From contig CAWKFM010000005.1 of NCBI GenBank assembly GCA_963849065.1, positions 558,001-622,000 of the forward strand: a DNA stretch of 64,000 bases. The letters run 5' to 3'. A program made the position numbers and the translations under genes. The DNA comes from TOLSYN sp963849065 (GTDB taxonomy: Bacteria; Acidobacteriota; Terriglobia; Terriglobales; Acidobacteriaceae). This document shows positions 9,597 through 18,711 of this stretch, piece by piece; position 1 is the stretch's first letter, and every line of letters starts with the position of its first letter. The notes beneath the pieces were generated by a model that was given only the letters and a program-made list of their open reading frames with translations, had not been told where the DNA came from and ran no database searches.

Positions 9597-12500
9597 ATGA
9601 AGCTGAAGATCTGTACCGCACTGCTTACCGCCGCCACGCTCCTGGCTCCGATTTCTTCCGTTGCTGAAAATAAACAGGATGCCGCCGCCGCAAAGCGCAC
9701 CGCCGTGGAAGCCTATGGCAGGCTTCCCCTGAGCTTTGAGCCGACGTCGAGCCCCGCGCATTATTTGGCGCGCAACGGCAGCTATGCGGTTTTGATCGGC
9801 GCCGGCGAATCGTCGGTCGCGGTAAATGACGCGAAGTCGGGCAAGCATCAGACGCTGCGCTTTGCCTTTGAGAATGCCAATCCTGCCGCCCAGCTTGAGG
9901 CCATGGAACTGCAGTCGGGCGTGACCAACTACTATCTTGGTCACGATGCCAGCAAGTGGCGGCTGGGCGTCAAGAGCTACGGCAGGCTGCGCGCCGCCGG
10001 TGTGTATCCCGGCGTGGACGTGGTCTATTACGGCGATCATCGCCGCCTGGAATTCGACTATGTAGTGGCACCCAAGGCCGATCCGAGCGCCATCGTGCTC
10101 GGGTTCTCCGGCATGGACAAGCTTTCCAAGGATAGCAACGGCGACCTGGTTGCCGAAGTCGCCGGGCAGCCGGTGCGCTTTGCCAAGCCCTACGCCTACC
10201 AGAAGGTGGACGGGGTCGCGCGGGCGGTGGATTCCGGGTATGAGATGGCCGCGGATGGCAAGGTGCATCTGCGCCTTGGCGATTATGACCGCAACCGCGA
10301 ACTGATCGTCGATCCGGTGGTCGGCTTCGCAACCTACCTTGGCGGCACCGGACTGGATACGGGCAACGGCATCGCCGTGGACAGCTCCGGCAACTCCTAT
10401 GTGACCGGACAGACCTGCTCCGCCGACTTTGCAACCATCACCACCGTCAGCCCCAATCCCACCGGCTACACCTATTCCTCGTTCAACTCGATCTGCGACG
10501 CCTTTGTCACCGAGTACAACAGCACTGGTAGCGCCTATCTCTATACCACCATCCTGGGCGGCACGAACCCATCGGGTGCCAATGCCTCCGGCAATGGTAT
10601 TGCGCTCGATCTCAGCACCGCAAACCCGGCCTACACCAACCAGGCCTACATTGTCGGCACCACCAACTTCTTTGACCTTCCCGGCGCCCCACTTTATACC
10701 AATCCCCCTACGGTGCCGAACAGCTATCAGCCAGGCGGCGATAGCGATGCCTTCATCGTCATTCTGGCGGCGGACGGAACGCTGGTGCGTACCTCCTACC
10801 TCGGCGGCTACGGCGCCGGCTCTACCGCCGGAAACGGCATTGCGATCGACTACAAAAACAGTGTCCCTCCCGCCGTCAGCGTCGTCGGCCAGACCTGCTC
10901 CGGGAATTTTCCGTTCTATAGCGCCTTCGAGACCATGGTTGAGCAATGCGTCGCCTTTGTCACCAAGCTCGACAATAATCTGGACATCGGCTCGAAGGTA
11001 TTACCCATCGGTACGGCAGGACACATCGACGCAGAGGCCTCTGCCATGTCTCCCGCTCCTGCCAGCACGGCCACGGCAACCTATTACTTCTCCGAGCCCT
11101 ACGGCGGCCAACCGGTTGCGCCCCTGCCCACGGCGATTTGGACGCCGGGCGCCAATTATCCGGCGGGCGCTATCGTCGTCGACACCACCGCCGGTTCCGG
11201 TGTGCAACTTGCGCTGAACAGTGGCACCAGCACCAGCCTTGCCAATTACTGTCCCACATGCGTTCCCCCGGTTCCCGATTGGACTGATACAAAATTGGGG
11301 GCTAATACCATTGATGGCACCATCTCCTGGGAGTATCTGGGCCCGTACACCGGTACCGTGGCAGAGGAATTCAGCGATGCCTACGGCGTGGCAATCGATC
11401 CTCAGGGCGGCGTTTTTCTGGCGGGCGGTACGAATACAGCATCGCTTCTTAGCACGTTTTGGCCGTGTTCGGGCGGCGGCACCGGAGCCTGGGTACTCAA
11501 GGTCTCGAGCAATCACGGAGGGTGCACGTATGAATGGACGCTGGAGAACACCCCGACCAGCATAAAAAACAACTTTACGGTTGACACGGCAACCGCCATT
11601 GCGGTGGATTCAGCTGGCCAGTCCTATGTAGTCGGAACCGCAAGCGGCACCCTGGGAACGTCCACAAATGCGTACCAGCCGGGCAACGCTTCGACCGTCG
11701 CCGGCGGCACCAATGCATTCCTCGTCAGCGTCAACCAACAAGGCTCGTCCATCCGGTATGCAACCTACCTGGGAGGTTCCGGCAATGATCAGGGATTGGG
11801 CGTGGCGGTGGACAACAATGAAGAAGCCTACGTCACCGGCTCCACCACGTCGCAGAACTTCCCGGTCATTAATCCTCTGGTGAACCCCAATGACGGTTAT
11901 CCGCTTGCGCTCAGCGGCGCTCAGGGCGGATTTGTTACCAAGTTCACCTCGAACGGTTCGGCTCTGGTGTTCTCCTCGTACCTGGGCGGTTCGGGAACCG
12001 ACCAGAGCAGTGCCATCGCGGTCTCCACGGACACCGTCAACCCGGATTTTGTCGACATCTATGTAGCGGGCAATACAACCTCGCTGGATTTTGAGTCGAC
12101 GCTGCTGCAACAGCCGATGGCAGCACCCAACTACGCTCCACCTCAAGCCACCTATGGCGAAGCTGGCGACGCTTTTGTGGCGATGATTCCCGGAGCAAGC
12201 ATACCCACGGTCACGGTTTCGCCGGGCAGCCTGACCTTCGCAAGCCAGAGCGTTGGCACGACCAGTGCCCCTCAGGCGGTCGTCTATTTCAACACCAACA
12301 CCCTCTCGGCGGTTCAGATCACTTCGATCTCATTTGCCAGCAGCGTCTATGCACAGGCGATTGGCAACGGCACTCCGCCGGACTGCGGCGCAGGGAGCGT
12401 GGTGCAGCCGAACTCAACCTGCCAGATCCTGGTCACATTTAAGCCGACATCGACGCAGAACCCGCAGAACAGCCAGCTCACCATCGCGGATGACGCTTCC

Positions 12501-13763
12501 AGTACGCCGCACGTCGTCAAACTGACCGGCTCGGGCGTACTGTTGCCGGTTGCGACCCTGTCAACGCTGAGCGTGCCGTTCCCCGATCAGGCCCTGAATG
12601 TCGCCTCGGCCCCGATTGCGATCACGGTGACGGATACCGGTAGCGGGCCGCTCCAATTCAGCTCGATCGGCTTCGCGGGAACCAACGCCGGGGACTTTAC
12701 GCAGACCAACAACTGCGGTTCGCAGCTGGCGGCCGGCAGCTCCTGCGTCATCGACGTGACCTTTAAGCCATCGGCCCTCAACGGCCGGACGGCCTCACTC
12801 GTCCTTACCGACAATGCCGCTAATTCGCCGCAGAGCGTCGCGCTGAGCGGAACCGGCATCTCCGCATCCGGAACGATTCAACTTGCCTTTGTCGCTCCCT
12901 CCACGGGAGCCTTCGGTACGCAGCAGGTGGGCATTGCCAGCGCCGCCCAGACGGCGACCCTGAGCAATACTTCGGCCACTACGGCGCTGACCGTCAACAG
13001 CATTGCAGTCGTTCCCCAAGTGACCGGTAACACGGACTTCGCCATCGTCCCCAGTACCGGCGCTGGCGTCTGTTCATCCACATTCCCGTTCGTTCTCGCC
13101 GTTAACGCCTCCTGCACGATCCAGGTGACGTTTACTCCAAGCACGGCGGTGAGTGAGTCCGCTAACCTGACGGTGAATGGCAGCGCATCGAACTCGCCGG
13201 TATCGCTTGCTCTCAGCGGAACAGGGACAGGCGGCGGGTCGGGCGGCGGTCCGGACTTCAACATTAGTGGTGCGAGTGGTGAGTCCGTGGTACAGGGCGG
13301 CACCGCGACCTACTATTTGCAGGTTGCGCCGGTGACTGGCTACACCGGTACGATCACGTTCAACGTCACCGGGCTGCCAAAGGGCTCCAGCTGGTCGGTT
13401 TCTCCCAACCCGCTGAACCTGAATGGAGCCACGCAAACCATCACGCTCACGGTAAACACCTCGGGAGGCAATGGAAGCTCTGCCCGAGCGGTGCCGCCTG
13501 AGTCGGGGTCGAGGGCTATCTTCCTGGCACTGCTTCCGTTCTCCATGATGGGGATGCTGTTCATGAACAAGCGGCGCGGCATCTGGCTGGCGCTCGTCCT
13601 GGTGGTGCTCTGCCTGGTGCTTGGGATGGTAGGCTGCGGCGGCGGTTCGAGCAGCGGCGGACTGGCTGTCGGTGGTCCCTACTCGTTCAACCTCGTCGCA
13701 ACCTCGAGCGGAGGCACTGAGGTCGAGAACGTCCCCCTGCAGCTGATGGTCAACCAGCAGTAA
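9597..13763 (+). CDS. large exported SBBP-repeat / choice-of-anchor-D protein
   Basis: 1388 residues. A signal peptide (MKLKICTALLTAATLLAPIS) is followed by an N-terminal domain typical of SBBP proteins (residues about 35-235). Five to six beta-propeller-like repeats then lie between about 235 and 860, of the form GNGIAVDSSGNSYVTGQT and DQGLGVAVDNNEEAYVTGST. Three ASH/choice-of-anchor-D Ig-like repeats follow at about 865-1210 and a further beta domain after a Gly-rich linker. The C-terminus has two hydrophobic helices around an MNKRRG loop, then a GCGGGSSSGG stretch, then more beta sequence. It is probably a cell-surface or secreted adhesin/structural protein. TTGAGG about eight bases before the ATG supports the start. 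Confidence 0.85.
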   Translation: MKLKICTALLTAATLLAPISSVAENKQDAAAAKRTAVEAYGRLPLSFEPTSSPAHYLARNGSYAVLIGAGESSVAVNDAKSGKHQTLRFAFENANPAAQLEAMELQSGVTNYYLGHDASKWRLGVKSYGRLRAAGVYPGVDVVYYGDHRRLEFDYVVAPKADPSAIVLGFSGMDKLSKDSNGDLVAEVAGQPVRFAKPYAYQKVDGVARAVDSGYEMAADGKVHLRLGDYDRNRELIVDPVVGFATYLGGTGLDTGNGIAVDSSGNSYVTGQTCSADFATITTVSPNPTGYTYSSFNSICDAFVTEYNSTGSAYLYTTILGGTNPSGANASGNGIALDLSTANPAYTNQAYIVGTTNFFDLPGAPLYTNPPTVPNSYQPGGDSDAFIVILAADGTLVRTSYLGGYGAGSTAGNGIAIDYKNSVPPAVSVVGQTCSGNFPFYSAFETMVEQCVAFVTKLDNNLDIGSKVLPIGTAGHIDAEASAMSPAPASTATATYYFSEPYGGQPVAPLPTAIWTPGANYPAGAIVVDTTAGSGVQLALNSGTSTSLANYCPTCVPPVPDWTDTKLGANTIDGTISWEYLGPYTGTVAEEFSDAYGVAIDPQGGVFLAGGTNTASLLSTFWPCSGGGTGAWVLKVSSNHGGCTYEWTLENTPTSIKNNFTVDTATAIAVDSAGQSYVVGTASGTLGTSTNAYQPGNASTVAGGTNAFLVSVNQQGSSIRYATYLGGSGNDQGLGVAVDNNEEAYVTGSTTSQNFPVINPLVNPNDGYPLALSGAQGGFVTKFTSNGSALVFSSYLGGSGTDQSSAIAVSTDTVNPDFVDIYVAGNTTSLDFESTLLQQPMAAPNYAPPQATYGEAGDAFVAMIPGASIPTVTVSPGSLTFASQSVGTTSAPQAVVYFNTNTLSAVQITSISFASSVYAQAIGNGTPPDCGAGSVVQPNSTCQILVTFKPTSTQNPQNSQLTIADDASSTPHVVKLTGSGVLLPVATLSTLSVPFPDQALNVASAPIAITVTDTGSGPLQFSSIGFAGTNAGDFTQTNNCGSQLAAGSSCVIDVTFKPSALNGRTASLVLTDNAANSPQSVALSGTGISASGTIQLAFVAPSTGAFGTQQVGIASAAQTATLSNTSATTALTVNSIAVVPQVTGNTDFAIVPSTGAGVCSSTFPFVLAVNASCTIQVTFTPSTAVSESANLTVNGSASNSPVSLALSGTGTGGGSGGGPDFNISGASGESVVQGGTATYYLQVAPVTGYTGTITFNVTGLPKGSSWSVSPNPLNLNGATQTITLTVNTSGGNGSSARAVPPESGSRAIFLALLPFSMMGMLFMNKRRGIWLALVLVVLCLVLGMVGCGGGSSSGGLAVGGPYSFNLVATSSGGTEVENVPLQLMVNQQ

Positions 13764-13772
13764 GGCAGCTTC

Positions 13773-13822
13773 CGCATCTCTGCAGCACGGCACTTGGCTG
13801 TGCTGCAGAGATGCGTTTCTGT
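13773..13822 (+). terminator. strong inverted repeat / terminator
   Basis: A perfect 16-bp stem, CGCATCTCTGCAGCAC (13773-13788) and its complement (13800-13815), with an 11-base loop, followed by TTTCTGTT. The 3' arm runs toward the moaDE promoter region. Confidence 0.8.
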
Positions 13823-13861
13823 TGCTGCGCGCTTCGTTTGCGGCGGTGCTATTCTTGTCTC

Positions 13862-14566
13862 ATGGGCATCCAAATCCTTTGCTTTGGTCGCCTGCGCGAA
13901 CTGCTGGCTCCGGAAATTACGGTTGAACTCTCCTTGCCCGCCACGGTCGGCGATCTATGGCAGCTTCTCCGCCAGCAATATCCTGCGCTGGCTCCCTATG
14001 ACGGGGCCATTGCGATTGCGGTGAATCAGGCGTTTGCTTCGCCGTCCACTCCGCTGGAGCCGGGCGATCAGGTTGCGTTGCTGCCGCCGGTAAGCGGAGG
14101 CCGGGACGAGACCGAGTTGCCGCTCATCTCTGCCCATGCCCGCCTGCAATGCGAGGCCATCGTTATGGCTGCCATCCTGGCGCGCATCAGGTCCGGCGAA
14201 GACGGCGCCGTCTGCATCTTTGACGGCATCGTGCGCAACAACACCCGCGGCCGCCGCACGCTCTATCTCGAGTACGACTCCTATCCGGCTATGGCGCTGG
14301 CTGAGATGGAGCGGCTGGCCAAGCGGGCGCTGGCGGAATTTCCGGTTCGCGACGTGCACATATCGCACCGCGTGGGCCGGCTTGAGATCGGCGATAGCAG
14401 CGTCGTCATCGTGGTGGCCAGCGCGCACCGGGCCGCCGCGTTCGACGCCTGCCGCTGGATCATCGACACACTGAAGAAGACCGTGCCCATCTGGAAGAAG
14501 GAGTTTTTTTCCGACGGGGCCACCTGGGCCGACGGCGAAGCCTTTCCGCCGGAGCTGACGGTGTAG
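13862..14566 (+). CDS. MoaD-MoaE fusion (molybdopterin synthase)
   Basis: 234 residues. The MoaD-like ubiquitin fold occupies residues 1-80 and ends in PPVSGG, the Gly-Gly (79-80) that receives the thiocarboxylate in free MoaD. MoaE follows directly (about 85-234), with HRVGRLEIGDSSVVIVV and the lysine-containing PIWKKEFFSDGATW active-site segment. Together they convert cyclic pyranopterin monophosphate to molybdopterin. The Gly-Gly is internal, so proteolytic release is probably needed, as reported for the MoaX fusion of mycobacteria. TATTCT (13850-13855) lies six bases before the ATG and no ribosome-binding site is seen, suggesting a leaderless message. The product would serve the two molybdoenzymes encoded at 46-60 kb. 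Confidence 0.92.
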   Translation: MGIQILCFGRLRELLAPEITVELSLPATVGDLWQLLRQQYPALAPYDGAIAIAVNQAFASPSTPLEPGDQVALLPPVSGGRDETELPLISAHARLQCEAIVMAAILARIRSGEDGAVCIFDGIVRNNTRGRRTLYLEYDSYPAMALAEMERLAKRALAEFPVRDVHISHRVGRLEIGDSSVVIVVASAHRAAAFDACRWIIDTLKKTVPIWKKEFFSDGATWADGEAFPPELTV

Positions 14567-14612
14567 GACCTGCAGGCTCGAAAGTTCCGAATTCACGCCA
14601 TCCATCTTTCCC

Positions 14613-14618
14613 TATAAT
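14613..14618 (+). promoter_or_regulatory. -10 element TATAAT, eight bases before an ATG
   Basis: Perfect TATAAT with only eight bases to the start codon at 14627 and no Shine-Dalgarno sequence. No good -35 element is present. Confidence 0.5.
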
Positions 14619-14626
14619 GACCTCGC

Positions 14627-15676
14627 ATGTTGCTTCGCCTCGCGCTCTCGCTTTTGCTGGTGCTGCTGGCTCCCGCCGTGGTGCAGAATGCCGTGGCGCA
14701 GAATGGGCCGGCCTCGGCTTCTCCTGATTCGACCCAGTCGGAACAGACCCAGCCGGTGCTGAATCCGCCGGACATGTCGAAGGTTCCATGGTCTCCGGTC
14801 CGCCGCAATGCGGCACCGGGGGCGCCCACGCCCAGCATTCAGGTGAACGTGAAGCTGGTGAGCGTGTTTGCCAGCGTGGCCGATAGCGACGGAAAGCCTT
14901 ACGCAAAACTGCGCAAGGAGGACTTCCGTATTTATGAAGAGGACGTCGAGCAGAAGATCGCGGTTTTCGAGCGCGAGTCGGAGCTGCCACTTTCCATCGC
15001 CATGGCGCTGGATACCAGCTTGAGCACGCGCAAAGACCTTCCGCTGGAGACGGCCTCGGCGCGCAGGTTCGTGCATGACGTGCTGCGCCCAGTCGATTCG
15101 ATCGCGCTCTACCAGTTCGCTACCTATGTTTCGCAGGCGGTGCCGTTCACCAGCGACGAGCGCCAGGTGGACAGCTCGCTCGAGCATCTGCGAACCGGCG
15201 CGGCCACGGCGCTCTACGACGCCATCTTCCTCGGCGCCCGAGACCTGCAGCGGCGGCAGGGGCGCAAAGTCATCGTCCTCATCAGCGACGGCGGCGACAC
15301 GGCCAGCAAGACCGATTACCCGGAGGCGCTGCGCGCGGCACAGATCTCGGAGGCCATCATCTACTCCATCATCATGGTGCCCATCGAGGCCGATGCCGGA
15401 CGCGACCTAGGCGGCGAGCACGCGCTCATCCAGCTCTCGCGCGACACCGGAGGCAGCTACTACTATGCCACCTCGCTGGCTCAACTGGACGACGCCTTCC
15501 GGCAGATCGGCGAGGAGTTGCGCACCCAGTATCTGCTGGCCTATTACCCGGCCAGCCAGGTGGGCCCCGAATTTCGCCGCATCCGCGTGGAGATCACTGC
15601 CGAGGCCCGGCAGAAGGCGCAGGGCGAGCTATCGGTGCGGAACCGCGCCGGCTATTACAACAGCAAAATCGAGTAG
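14627..15676 (+). CDS. secreted VWFA-related acidobacterial domain protein
   Basis: 349 residues. A signal peptide (MLLRLALSLLLVLLAPAVV) is followed by a Pro/Ser/Gln-rich linker to about residue 60. Then comes a domain with the layout of the acidobacterial VWFA family: VNVKLVSVFASVADSDGKP, a degenerate metal-site start LSIAMALDTSLSTRKD, and VIVLISDGGDTASKTDY. The protein is likely periplasmic or surface exposed and used for protein binding; its partner is unknown. It lies between moaDE and the Hfq-like gene on the same strand. Confidence 0.85.
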   Translation: MLLRLALSLLLVLLAPAVVQNAVAQNGPASASPDSTQSEQTQPVLNPPDMSKVPWSPVRRNAAPGAPTPSIQVNVKLVSVFASVADSDGKPYAKLRKEDFRIYEEDVEQKIAVFERESELPLSIAMALDTSLSTRKDLPLETASARRFVHDVLRPVDSIALYQFATYVSQAVPFTSDERQVDSSLEHLRTGAATALYDAIFLGARDLQRRQGRKVIVLISDGGDTASKTDYPEALRAAQISEAIIYSIIMVPIEADAGRDLGGEHALIQLSRDTGGSYYYATSLAQLDDAFRQIGEELRTQYLLAYYPASQVGPEFRRIRVEITAEARQKAQGELSVRNRAGYYNSKIE

Positions 15677-15748
15677 GGAACCCGGTTTCCCTTGGTCAAT
15701 CCGCCGATTCCTCGGTTCTGTGCGGCCATTCTCGGATAGAATCAGCAC

Positions 15749-16057
15749 ATGCCGTTTCGTCCAACCAACAAGAGCAAGACACCGCCGCCGGAGGAGACCT
15801 TTGAGGAGTCCGCTTACCTCAAGGCGCTCGGCGAAGAGCAGAAGCTTGTCACCATTCGGCTGCGGGGCGGCGAGGCAGTTCACGGCTGGATCGAATATTA
15901 CGATCGCAACATGCTGCGCCTGACCCGCGAGGGCGAGCCCAATCTGTTTATTTTCAAATCCGAAATCAATTACGTCGAGGAAGGCGACGGCAAGCCTCCG
16001 CGCGCGCGCCGCAGCAAGGCTGCAACGCCCAAGCCCGAGGCCTCCCAAGCTGAATAA
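15749..16057 (+). CDS. Hfq-like Sm-fold RNA-binding protein
   Basis: 102 residues. The core ESAYLKALGEEQKLVTIRLR...GWIEYYDRNMLRLTREGEPN...IFKSEINYV follows the Sm1/Sm2 pattern of Hfq (FL..L, V.I.L..G...G.I..YD...). Basic N- and C-terminal tails flank it. The classical Hfq YKHAI motif is replaced by FKSEI, so RNA specificity may differ. TAGAAT (15737-15742) lies six bases before the ATG with no Shine-Dalgarno. The stop is separated from the next ATG by one base, implying translational coupling. Confidence 0.75.
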   Translation: MPFRPTNKSKTPPPEETFEESAYLKALGEEQKLVTIRLRGGEAVHGWIEYYDRNMLRLTREGEPNLFIFKSEINYVEEGDGKPPRARRSKAATPKPEASQAE

Positions 16058-16058
16058 C

Positions 16059-16898
16059 ATGGCCGCCGACCCATCTTCGTTTCTCGCTGAGGCCATGGAC
16101 ATTGCGATGGAAGCAGGCACGTTGCTGCTGCCGTACTTCCAGCGCCGCATCGGCTATGAGTACAAGGGCGGCGTCGATCTGGTGACCGAGGCCGACCGGG
16201 TCAGCGAGCAACTGATCGTCTCCCGCCTGCGTGCCGCTTGGCCCGGGCATGACATCGTCGGCGAAGAGGGAACGCGCGACACCCACGGCGGCAGCTACCG
16301 CTGGTATGTCGATCCGCTGGATGGCACCACCAACTTCGCCCACGGCTACCCGGTTTTCTGTGTCTCCCTCGGACTGGAATACGAGGGCCAGCTCATTGCC
16401 GGCGTGATTTACGATCCCACCCGCGACGAGCTCTTTGCCGCCGCGCGGGGCAGCGGCGCAAGGCTGAATGGCCGGCCGATCCGTGTTTCCAGAACCGCCA
16501 CCTTGTCCGAATCCATCCTGGGCACCGGCTTCCCCAGCTTCAAGCGCCACAAGAATCCCAACATCCACTTCTACCATCAGCTCACGCTGTGCTCGCACGG
16601 CATCCGACGCGCCGGCTCGGCGGCACTGGATCTGGCCAATGTAGCGGCAGGCCGCTACGACGCCTATTGGGAGTTCAATTTGAACCCCTGGGATACGACC
16701 GCCGGAGTTCTGCTGGTGCAGGAAGCGGGAGGCACAGTGACCCGGTTCGACGGCTCGCCGTTCAACGTGGACAGCCGCGAGACCCTGGCTTCCAACACGG
16801 TGATTCATGAGGAGTTGATCCACTGCTTCCGGGAAATCTACGCCGGACACAACCTGACCGCGCTGCCTTCCATCATCTCCACGCCTCACTCCAGATAG
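16059..16898 (+). CDS. inositol-1-monophosphatase family phosphatase
   Basis: 279 residues with the family's metal-binding motifs: VGEEG at 67-71, DPLDGTTNFAHG at 85-96 and WDTTAGVLLVQEAGG near 210. It is a Mg-dependent cytoplasmic phosphatase acting on inositol-1-phosphate or related sugar phosphates; SuhB-like roles cannot be excluded. It begins one base after the stop of the Hfq-like gene. Confidence 0.93.
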   Translation: MAADPSSFLAEAMDIAMEAGTLLLPYFQRRIGYEYKGGVDLVTEADRVSEQLIVSRLRAAWPGHDIVGEEGTRDTHGGSYRWYVDPLDGTTNFAHGYPVFCVSLGLEYEGQLIAGVIYDPTRDELFAAARGSGARLNGRPIRVSRTATLSESILGTGFPSFKRHKNPNIHFYHQLTLCSHGIRRAGSAALDLANVAAGRYDAYWEFNLNPWDTTAGVLLVQEAGGTVTRFDGSPFNVDSRETLASNTVIHEELIHCFREIYAGHNLTALPSIISTPHSR

Positions 16899-17046
16899 GC
16901 GCGCACCCAGCCGAGCGCCCGCGGCCGGAGCGGCATCGTTTGCCGCGTACCCGGCTGCTGCCAGTTCCACTTTTCCTCCCGCTGTTTGCTACAATCATTC
17001 GTTCCGAGTTGAATAGTTCGAACTAGAAGAGGATGCTGAAAATACC

Positions 17047-17307
17047 ATGGCCTACGTAATCGCAGAACCCTGCATTGGAACCAAGGACACCGCCTGTGTG
17101 GATGCCTGTCCGGTGGACTGCATTCACCCCAAGAAGGACGAAGCCACATTCGGCGCGGAAGAAATGCTCTACATCGATCCGGTTGAGTGTATCGACTGTG
17201 GCGCGTGCGTGCCGGTGTGTCCGGTCTCGGCCATCTTCGCCGTGGACGACCTGCCGGAAAAGTGGAAGCACTTCGAGGAGCGGAACGCCAAGTATTTCGG
17301 CCGCTAG
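17047..17307 (+). CDS. 7Fe/8Fe bacterial ferredoxin
   Basis: 86 residues. The first cluster region has Cys9, Cys17, Cys21 and Cys25 (CIGTKDTACVDACPVDC). The second is the regular CIDCGACVPVCP. The wide spacing in the first motif resembles seven-iron ferredoxins with a [3Fe-4S] centre. It is a cytoplasmic electron carrier. TACAAT at 16989-16994 may be its -10 element. It stands alone between two terminator-flanked units. Confidence 0.92.
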   Translation: MAYVIAEPCIGTKDTACVDACPVDCIHPKKDEATFGAEEMLYIDPVECIDCGACVPVCPVSAIFAVDDLPEKWKHFEERNAKYFGR

Positions 17308-17357
17308 TCCGGCCGCTGGTTCGCCGCGGCTCCGTTGAGTGCGGCTTGCCAAGCGTG

Positions 17358-17386
17358 AAGGCGTGCCTGGCGCGGCACGCCTTTGC
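17358..17386 (+). terminator. terminator after the ferredoxin gene
   Basis: AAGGCGTGCC (17358-17367), six-base loop, GGCACGCCTT (17374-17383), followed by T. Confidence 0.75.
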
Positions 17387-17564
17387 CATGTGCAGGGGTT
17401 TTCCGCGGTGCAAATTCATTGCCCACCCATGGCCGGCGTGGTAGCTTTCTGTCTTCGGGACTTTCTTGGGTCTCGCGGCGGAGATTGCCGCAGCTGAGTT
17501 ATTAGGGGCTTCTCACCGCCCCGCATACCCGGTGAGAATGGACATTTTCCAAGGAGATACGGAC

Positions 17565-18599
17565 ATGCCTCTGGTTTCGATGCGGCAGTTGCTGGATGAG
17601 GCCGCCAAGGGCGGTTACGGCGTAGGCGCCTTCAACGTAAACAACATGGAACAGATTCAGGCCATCATGGAGGCCGCGCGCGAAACCAAGTCGCCGGTCA
17701 TCATTCAGGCGTCGCGCGGTGCCCGCAGCTACTCGCAGGACAAGTTCCTCTATCACCTGATGCTGGCCGCCGCCGAACTCTATCCGGAGATTCCGCTGGT
17801 GATGCACCTGGACCACGGCAACAGCTTTGAGACTTGCAAGTCCGCCATCGACCTGGGCTTCACCTCGGTGATGATGGACGGCTCACTGCTGGAAGACGGT
17901 AAGACTCCGGCCAGCTTTGAGCAGAACGTCGATGTCACTCGCCGCGTGGTCGAATTGGCGCACGACAAAGGCGTCACCGTGGAAGGCGAGATCGGCGTGC
18001 TGGGCGGCATTGAAGACGGCCACGGCGCCGGCGGCACCGGCCTTGAGCACGTCACTGATCCCGCGCAGGCGGTGGAGTTCGTGGAGAAGACCGGCGTGGA
18101 TGCGCTGGCCATCGCCATCGGCACCAGCCATGGCGCCTACAAGTTCAGCAAGAAGCCCGATGGCTCGGTGCTCAAGATGGATGTGCTCATGGAGATCCAC
18201 AAGCAGCTGCCAACCGTTCATCTCGTGATGCACGGCTCCTCCAGCGTGCCGCAGGATCTGCAGGACGTGATCAACCAGTATGGCGGCAAACTGAAGCCGA
18301 CCTGGGGCGTTCCGGTGGAGGAGATTCAACTCGGCATCCGCAACGGCGTGCGCAAGATCAACGTGGATACCGACAACCGTTTGGCTATTACGGGAGCGAT
18401 CCGCAAGGTATTCGCCGAGACGCCGGAGAAGTTCGATCCGCGCGACTACCTGAAGCCCGCGCGCGAGGCCATGAAGAAGGTCGTTGCGCTGCGCATGACG
18501 CAGTTCGGCCAGGCGGGCCACGCCGGCGACTACGCGCCGATTCCGATCACGGAGATGAAGAAGCGCTACGCCGCAGAGGGTGCTGTCGCGGCAAAGTAG
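17565..18599 (+). CDS. class II fructose-1,6-bisphosphate aldolase
   Basis: 344 residues. Zinc-site and catalytic motifs are LDHGNSF (Asp83, His84), GTSHGAYKF and VMHGSSSVP, with the class II insert GGIEDGHGAGG. It interconverts fructose-1,6-bisphosphate with dihydroxyacetone phosphate and glyceraldehyde-3-phosphate; tagatose-bisphosphate activity cannot be excluded. AAGGAG nine bases before ATG 17565 fixes the start; an open frame continues upstream to 17466. A strong terminator follows. Confidence 0.93.
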   Translation: MPLVSMRQLLDEAAKGGYGVGAFNVNNMEQIQAIMEAARETKSPVIIQASRGARSYSQDKFLYHLMLAAAELYPEIPLVMHLDHGNSFETCKSAIDLGFTSVMMDGSLLEDGKTPASFEQNVDVTRRVVELAHDKGVTVEGEIGVLGGIEDGHGAGGTGLEHVTDPAQAVEFVEKTGVDALAIAIGTSHGAYKFSKKPDGSVLKMDVLMEIHKQLPTVHLVMHGSSSVPQDLQDVINQYGGKLKPTWGVPVEEIQLGIRNGVRKINVDTDNRLAITGAIRKVFAETPEKFDPRDYLKPAREAMKKVVALRMTQFGQAGHAGDYAPIPITEMKKRYAAEGAVAAK

Positions 18600-18613
18600 T
18601 TCGCTGAGAAAAA

Positions 18614-18648
18614 CGGCGGAGGAGCGAGCGCTCCTCCGCCGTTTTTTT
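18614..18648 (+). terminator. terminator of the class II aldolase gene
   Basis: A perfect 13-bp GC-rich stem (18614-18626 with 18629-18641), then seven T. Confidence 0.93.
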
Positions 18649-18711
18649 AATGACACCACAAAACAAAAGTGGTGCGAGCCGCGGCCCGCGCGGTTCAAGC
18701 TCGCGCTTCGC

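Noticed and set aside
9486..10946. 486-codon minus-strand frame opposite the SBBP protein
   Set aside because: The opposite frame has a signal peptide and recognisable repeats; this one has Gly/Ala/Val-rich shadow composition.
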